Origin: Powellomyces hirtus
Lineage: Eukaryota; Chytridiomycota; Chytridiomycetes; Spizellomycetales; Powellomycetaceae
DNA: 64,000 bases
NCBI GenBank assembly: GCA_025526995.1
Contig: JAHLKG010000001.1
Coordinates: 186,001-250,000, forward strand
Direction of reading: 5' to 3'
Shown: piece by piece, positions 58,195-64,000 of the stretch
How positions within the stretch are numbered: position 1 is the first letter of the stretch
How the letters are laid out: every line of letters starts with the position of its first letter
Program-made: the position numbers and the translations under genes
Notes under the pieces: generated by a model
Told to the model about the DNA's origin: nothing
Seen by the model: only the letters and a program-made list of their open reading frames with translations
The model's database searches: none

Positions 58195-58431
58195 TTTTTT
58201 TTTCGCAGAGTTGAATAGAGAACACGTAGCCGTAGAATTGGAACAAAGTGGGTATAGAGTTTGTTTGGCCAATGCCGTTTGAAAGGGTTCGTTATGGGGT
58301 AAAAGAGTGAATGGCCGACCAAGGTAATCAAAAAGGTGACCAAGGAAATAGTAGGGGGGAATATATAAAATGTAAAAGTGAAAAGGGGTATCTACAACAA
58401 ATTGGGGGAACCCGTCCAGTCATGATTGACG

Positions 58432-60712
58432 TCACCACAAAGCAGCCAGGAGGGCCAAACCTGCTAGGAACGTGGAGGCGAGAGCGTGAGGTTGGTATGG
58501 CCAGGCACTGTTTTGCACTTGGGCACCCGTCCCAGCGTCCCACGGTGCTGGTGGTGTTGGACTATCGGGCGTGACGCCTGCACCCGCGTCCGGCTTGACG
58601 TCATTCTTATCGTCCCACGCTGCGTCCGGCCCCTTGTTGGAAGCACGGAGATTGATGGTGGCAGCTTCAACGACTGGAGCTCCTCTTTCATCAACGGCCC
58701 ACAACATCCAGTTGCCAGGAGGTGCAATGTTGGCGTTTGGTGGAGCGACAACATACATCTGGTTGGTCGACACGTGGAGGACCTCTAGCTCAACCATTCG
58801 CTGGTCGACGTTCATGGTGTGCGTCGAGGTGCCGTACTTGATCATGCTCACGGTAGAGATGTTGCGTGCGATATCCGAGGTGAAGGGGACGATGAACTTT
58901 TGGCCATAGCCCAGTTGGGTGGGCGTCGCCTTCAGGTCAAGCGCCGGTCGGTTTTCGAGCTTAAAGTATGGGGGGTAGAACGCCTCGAGTCTCAACTCGT
59001 ACGGGTTGGCGCGTTGGTTGGCAAAGTTTTGTTCGTCACTTCCGCCAATGATGACAGATCCGTCCGTCAGAAGGACCGCAGAGCCGTGGTATTGACGAGG
59101 GACCGCAGCTGCGGCGCCCAGGCGCCAACGACGTGCAGGTTCCTTTTCTCGGTGGTCAAAGAACATGACCCGCTGCGTGGGATTGGCGCCGCCAATGGGA
59201 ATGCCGGCATTGCCTCCCTGATGACCGATACTAGAGCCTCCGAAAACTGCGACAACTCCGTCTAGAGAAGAGTTGTGTCAGAGGAAAGAAATGAAATCCC
59301 TAATGCTGATATGCAAGAGTGTCTTACCTGGAAGGTTAATGGCAACGGGTTGTGATCTGGCTTCGGCCATTTGTTCCCCCGTCCATTTGGGAGCTTCGCT
59401 TTCCGGTTCCATGTAGTAGCATTGAGCGGTAGCCAGACAATTGGCACAGTTGGAAAACCACTGAGGTCCATCAGCCTTGGCACTTCGAGTGCTGCCACCG
59501 CAGACCCAGACTTTCGCCTGGTATTTGTTGGCCAGAGTCAGAGGTTCCAAGAAATTTGTTCCAGCAAAAGGAAAGCTTCTGGGGTAAATGTTGTCTTCCG
59601 GGATATTCGGAAGACGGGTCTCCCTTTTGCCCACATAGTCAATGATCGCACTCCTGTTTCCGGCGAGAGAAAAGAGGTTTCCCGAGCCGGGCAACACATA
59701 TGTAATTGGATACATGTTGATTGGGAAACTCTCGCGAAGCACGTCAAGCGCAACAGGTGCGTCCAGCTTGCCAGCGTCCGGCCCACTGCTGCGGTAGATC
59801 TCGTACGTGGGGTTGTTGGCGCGAGGGTCGGTTGGTTCATAGTAGATGGTGTGCCCACCAATGATGAGAACACTGAATAGACAAAACAGGTCAGTTATCA
59901 CACACACAGCAAGGCCTTTGTGTACTACCCGCTTCTTACTCTTCATTCGGCAAGCCCACAACAGTGGGATACCAACGACCAGAGAACTGCTTGTTTGGTG
60001 GCTCCCAAGCCATTGTCGCTACTTTTGTGTATGCTCCATTCTTATAGATACGCACATCACGTCGGCCATCCCTGAAAAGAACAGTAAGAAATGTGATCCA
60101 TGAGCACGGGGAGAACTCGGGGGTGCCAAGCGTGACTCACGTTGTGTAGCTTTGTCCGTTGTACATCAAGAGGTACTTTTGGTCTCCTCCAGCGACCATG
60201 ATTCCACCATCTGCCATCTGAGCTGCTCCATTGCAGAATGCGTAGCCCTCGTCTCCAGTGAAGGCCGGGTATCTGATCATTGTATGGTTCATCGTGTTGA
60301 GGTCAAATTCAGCAGTGTCGGTCAAGAATCCGTTCAAGTTTTGGTTTGGCTGGTAGAATGGACTGTTGGCGGCAAAGTTCATCAGATCAACGTTGCCATT
60401 GAACATGATATTTGGCTGTCCATTGGGAAGCTGTGGTCCTAGCCACTCGGTGGGGATCTCATGGAAACGTTCGGAGAGGAGAAGCTTGTTGCCAGGAAGG
60501 AGCGACATGTGAACTAGAAGGTGGGGGCGATGAGTACGGCAGGCCAAAAACAACAAAGAGCAATTGACGGGGGGCGCGCGCGCGCGCGTCTCACCTGCCA
60601 CCACACCCGAGTTTGGAGCAACGACCTTGAACTCGCCGTCGCCGGGAGCGGTGATCTGAGTGGCCATTCCCAAAACGGCCGCAGCCGCGAGCGCCGGAGT
60701 ACCGAGAATCAT
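58432..60712 (-). CDS. GPI-anchored glyoxal oxidase-like copper radical oxidase (AA5_1)
   Basis: Five exons: 60712-60595, 60513-60141, 60071-59940, 59872-59328, 59261-58432; 665 aa. A signal peptide (LAAAAVLGMATQITA) leads into a seven-bladed Kelch-type propeller and a C-terminal DUF1929 domain. Active-site signatures of copper radical oxidases are present: the Cys of AFCNGAAQMADGGIMVAGG, the Tyr-His pair in RQYHGSAVLLTDGSVIIGG, and the His of THTMNVDQRMVEL. The C-terminus ends in a hydrophobic tail (ASTFLAGLALLAALW) after a Pro/Ser spacer, as expected for a GPI anchor. Such enzymes oxidise aldehydes or sugars to acids and release hydrogen peroxide at the cell surface. The exact substrate is not predictable. 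Confidence 0.88.
60574..60588. repeat. GC dinucleotide run in intron
   Basis: Alternating GC run next to the donor site of the first intron of the glyoxal oxidase-like gene. Confidence 0.7.
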
Positions 60713-60936
60713 GATTGAGAGACACAAATGCCAATCACAGGGGCTTCAAGGGATGAATCAGTCTGAATGGGTTGACGGGAGGCGACAATGTCAAGAGGGT
60801 AGGAGAGAGAGCGATTGATTGACGGGAGGGGGACGCCATCGGTTGGCAGCGCTTTTAAGCGTTGAGTGACAGTGCATGGCGAAAGCGGCGGCAGGCTGAA
60901 GTGTCGTGTCGACAAGGTTGGCGCAAGGGGAGGGCC

Positions 60937-60965
60937 GAGCAGAGCAGAGCAGAGCCGAGCAGAGC
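60937..60965. repeat. GAGCA/GAGCC pentanucleotide repeat
   Basis: About six units of GAGC[AC] in tandem. Confidence 0.8.
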
Positions 60966-61084
60966 AAGGGAAATTGCACGCCAAAGGGGGAGCATCCACG
61001 ACATGCCGCGCACACGAAAGGGGGAGTTACTTAGTACTACTAGGAATAGTATGATAGTAGTCTCTTTAATCCCAGATCCATTCG

Positions 61085-61340
61085 TCAGTCACTCAGTCAG
61101 TCACTCTCATCGGAGTCAGTCAGTCAGTCAGTCATTTAACTCCCTTCATTCCCTCACTCAACTCACTCACTCACTCAGGCATAATGCTATACTTAGTACA
61201 TGTCTGTCAGTCTGTCACTCAACTCACTCACTCAGTCAGTCACTCATGGGAGTCAGTAAGTCAGTGGGAGCAGCACGCATAATGCTATACTTAGTATCGA
61301 TACATGTCAGTCAGTCAGTCAGTCAGTCAGTCAGTCTTTC
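61085..61340. repeat. TCAG / CACT tetranucleotide tandem-repeat tract
   Basis: Several blocks of TCAG repeats, the longest around 61305-61335, alternate with ACTC/CACT units. A 20-bp unit (starting GCATAATGCTATAC) occurs at 61179-61198 and again at 61277-61296, so part of the tract was copied with a 98-bp period. It is not a CRISPR: units are short and there are no unique spacers. Confidence 0.85.
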
Positions 61341-61764
61341 TGGGAAAGAATGTCCTTCTCTTTCACTTTGAAAGACTACATCAACTCCCTCCCCCTTTGA
61401 CGCGCGCGCCGAATTCTCTCAGAAGGTACGATAATAATTGAAACCGACGCGCCCGCCGTGTTCCGTCTTTGCCTGTCTGTGTCAACCCGCGCAATGTTAT
61501 GGTTACAAATGCGCTTCCCCTCGGCTGTTTTTTCGTGTCACCCCCCCTCGAAGCATGTTTTACGCCCGCCGAGGGAGATCACACACGTTACAACGTGGCT
61601 ATGCGAAAAGTGGAACGGGACTTTTGTCCGTATCGTGCGGACGCGTTCTCCGTGGCTTGTGCGTCAGCGGGGATCACGTCAGCATTCGATGAGGCGTGAC
61701 GGAGGGAAAAAACGGGCGGGTACATTCTCGTTGACACAAAACCTTCTATGCCGTCAGAAAAAAA

Positions 61765-64000
61765 ATGGACGACACCAGCAACAACACAGAAAATGACCCA
61801 CTAGCCATGTCGGAGCACGGTCCCAGCGACAGCAATGACAATCTGCCTGCAGAAGTCAACAAAGAACATGCAAATGCAGAGGATGCACACGGCGCTGACG
61901 ATGACGATCCGCAGTCCCTGTCCGAGTCTGAACAAGAGGATGATGACCCGAATCCCAACGAATCCCAGGATTCCATTGATATCCAGAACAGTAATGAAGC
62001 ATTGGATCACAGTGAAGCGGCCCGAGACGATGATCAGGAGCAGGATCGGGAACAGCAGCAACCAGAGGGCCACGCCTCGGCATCTCGGGAAATAGAACCT
62101 GACGACACAAATGTTACCGCCATCTTAAAGGTACCTGGGGAGCAGGACAACGAAGCGAGCCAGGACGAACTTTTGGAACCAGATTCCGAGCATAGTATCC
62201 CCATCGATGACCCATCCAGGCTAGTAGAAACAAACGAGCCCGAGCCTTCCGAGCCGACAAGTCATCCCAGCGAGAAACCAACCAGCCCCAGCGACGACAG
62301 TCCGCAAGAACCAATAGGCAACGCGGAAATCTCTACCTCTCTGCCTAGTGATGAACATATCGACGCAGAAGCGCGCGCGCCAGATCCATTGATCAGCAAT
62401 ATCACAAATGGCGGGCCGAGTGAAAGCGAATTCACCATGTCACAAAATGACCCAGGCGACGACGCTATTGTTGCACAGAGCAATGATGTCGTTCCTGAGA
62501 CGTCAGACCAATCAAAGGATTCATCGAATGCTGAGAATCAGGAGGAAATGAAAGCAGCAGAAACGTCATCAGATCTGCAACTGGGTAGCTTTCAAGCCAG
62601 TCTTCCTGACGCTGTACAAGTCCCCCAAGAAACAGCTCCCCCAGAATCAGAACTTGCGGAAAAGCAGGATACCATTCATGAAGGAGCTGCGCAACCTGCC
62701 ACAAGTTTGCGGGATCTCGATCCCACTCCATTGCCTGCGGATGAACACGCATCTTTGGCCACAGAGCCATCTGCGTCGCTGGATGGGGCTTCAGCGGAAT
62801 CAAACGTTCCAGACAATACTATTCTCAGCTCCCAAGAAGGCGCAACCCCATCATCCATACATGATGCCAGCCTCGATACACAAGCCAAAGATGCGGAACC
62901 CCTTGGCAGCCCACCTCAGCTTACCGAGCCACGCGACCACGACGACGACGAGGAGCCAGAACAGATCACGGAGGCGGACGCAGCGGATGCAGCCCTTGCC
63001 GAGGATGATCACGAGTCTTCTCGCATGCAATCTCAGACCCATCTCCAATCCAACCCCGCACTCACCACGTCTCATGACCTCCTCTCGTCCTCCACTGACC
63101 TCCTGCGCGGCTCCTCCTCAACCAATATGGACTCGGCAGCAGCAAGCGTAACCCACTCTGCGACAGAGCTCGCAAGCGGAAGCTCGTATCTGCCAAACAG
63201 TCGGATCCTGAGCAGCGCGGATGAAATGGCTTCCAGAGACGATAGGGAGGATACTCTGAGTAGCACAACGATCTCGCCGCATCAGTCTCACCGAGGAAGC
63301 CAGCAGGTCATGTCGGATTCCACCTTGGATCTCCTCAAAACGCTGGAAACGCGGTTGCAAGTGTTGACCGCAGAGAATGCTAGTGTAAGGAACAATTGCT
63401 TGAATCCGGCTGAACTCTAGATGCTCCCGCAAAAAAAAAAAAAAGAAAAAAAACAACCATTGACACTGAACCCGTTCTTCATTTGTGGCATCCCACCAAC
63501 AAACAGCTCGACACCAGAATAACTGAGATGAATGCCGAATGCCTTCTGCACCACGATACCATTGCCACGCTGACTTTTACGAATGCGGAACTGACGGCAG
63601 TGCTGTCGAGCCAAGCAAACGAGAAAGCCGTCTTGGTTCAGGAGGTTGCAGATCTCACGGAAACGCTGCGTTTTGTGCGCGCCAGATTAGAAGAGGCAGA
63701 AGCTCGCGCGGTGAGAGTTGTGGCTACACATGCTACATTGCAAGTGGATATGCCGAATCACTGACAACATTCCCATTTCTGTAGCTCTCAAACGAACACC
63801 TGAGACTGGCAGAGAACAAAATCGAGAAACTCCAAAAAGAGAATGAGGCTCTCCGCGCCCAGAAGCTTCAGGTATAACATGCACATCGTCATCATCCTGC
63901 AAATGTTGCCGGAGCACTCTCTGATCCTGGGAACCCTTCTAGCTCCTTGACAAAGCGTTGGATCTGAAGATGAAATTAAAGTCACAGACGGACGCAGCGC
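61765..64000 (+). CDS. acidic coiled-coil protein (5' part, runs off window)
   Basis: Exons 61765-63384, 63507-63710, 63785-63871 and 63943-64000 (incomplete), all joining in phase 0. At least 656 aa lie in the window. The first 500 residues are disordered and very acidic, rich in Asp, Glu, Ser, Pro and Gln with few aromatics. From about residue 525 (LDLLKTLETRLQVLTAENAS) the protein becomes a heptad coiled coil that continues through the later exons (LRLAENKIEKLQKENEALR). A long acidic N-terminal region before a coiled coil occurs in Golgi golgins and other tethers such as TMF1, whose ETRLQ-like start is similar, but I cannot assign it. An A-rich run lies inside the first intron. Confidence 0.7.

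Larger units (their letters stand above)
60713..61764. other. repeat-rich intergenic region between divergent genes
   Basis: About 1 kb without a supportable gene. From the minus-strand gene outward it holds a GAGCA repeat (60937-60965), a long TCAG/CACT tetranucleotide tract (61085-61340) with a 98-bp-spaced duplication, and then the promoter of the acidic coiled-coil gene. Frames of up to 169 codons across the repeats are artefacts of repeat periodicity. Confidence 0.6.

Noticed and set aside
57714..58343. 209-codon minus-strand frame over the pyridoxal kinase 3' end
   Set aside because: Shadow of GCT/GCG-rich coding sequence of pyridoxal kinase.
61085..61340. Possible CRISPR-like array
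   Set aside because: Repeat units are only 4 bp with no regular unique spacers, and the genome is eukaryotic; it is a microsatellite-type tract.
60862..61371. 169-codon plus-strand frame through the repeats
   Set aside because: Made of Ser/Gln/His periodicity from the TCAG repeat; no stop arises because of repeat phase.

Overview
This window reads as nuclear DNA of an early-diverging, flagellated (zoosporic) fungus, most likely a chytrid. The fungal side is shown by a multi-exon chitin synthase, a BCK1-type MAPKKK, a VAM7-type SNARE and a GPI-anchored copper radical oxidase. The flagellum is shown by IFT54, an obligate intraflagellar transport subunit, and by likely orthologues of profilin-4, CCDC138, C2orf81 and ZSWIM2, which in animals are tied to cilia, centriolar satellites or sperm. 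I cannot name the species. The genome is compact and intron-rich: most introns are 43-110 bp, begin GTRNGN and end YAG, and genes have up to 17 exons. Most genes were therefore rebuilt here by joining exons by eye at GT-AG sites that keep the frame; exon lists are in the entries.

Layout. 1-5 kb: end of an unknown gene, an unknown 318-aa protein, VAM7 (PX plus Qc-SNARE) and an unknown acidic protein. 5-13 kb: chitin synthase, a mitochondrial ribosomal protein of the L51/S25 fold, CDP-diacylglycerol synthase, a 105-aa presumed mitochondrial protein and profilin-4. 13-20 kb: glucose-6-phosphate isomerase, RNA polymerase II subunit RPB7, a CCDC138-like protein and a PA-TM-RING ubiquitin ligase. 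20-32 kb: cytidine deaminase, a CRAL-TRIO/RhoGAP protein, glycolipid transfer protein, a Lys/Pro-rich unknown, a 1425-aa SAM/RA/kinase MAPKKK and an 86-aa membrane protein. 32-42 kb: C2orf81-like protein, PPP4R2-like protein, LSM6, glutamine-dependent NAD+ synthetase, PEN-2 (gamma-secretase subunit) and a HAD phosphatase. 42-51 kb: valyl-tRNA synthetase with two in-frame starts, ZSWIM2-like four-zinc-module ligase and IFT54. 51-64 kb: RanBP3/Yrb2-like protein, complex I subunit NDUFS6, a possible REC114-like protein, pyridoxal kinase, a glyoxal oxidase-like protein, a tandem-repeat tract and the first part of an acidic coiled-coil protein cut by the window end.

There is no operon and no single metabolic cluster. 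Genes alternate strand freely, with short divergent intergenic regions (LSM6/PPP4R2 182 bp, NAD synthetase/PEN-2 216 bp). The notable theme is co-residence of five cilium- or sperm-associated genes and a gamma-secretase subunit in 64 kb of a fungal genome. These families are mostly absent from yeasts and moulds. No transposon, tRNA, rRNA or CRISPR was recognised.
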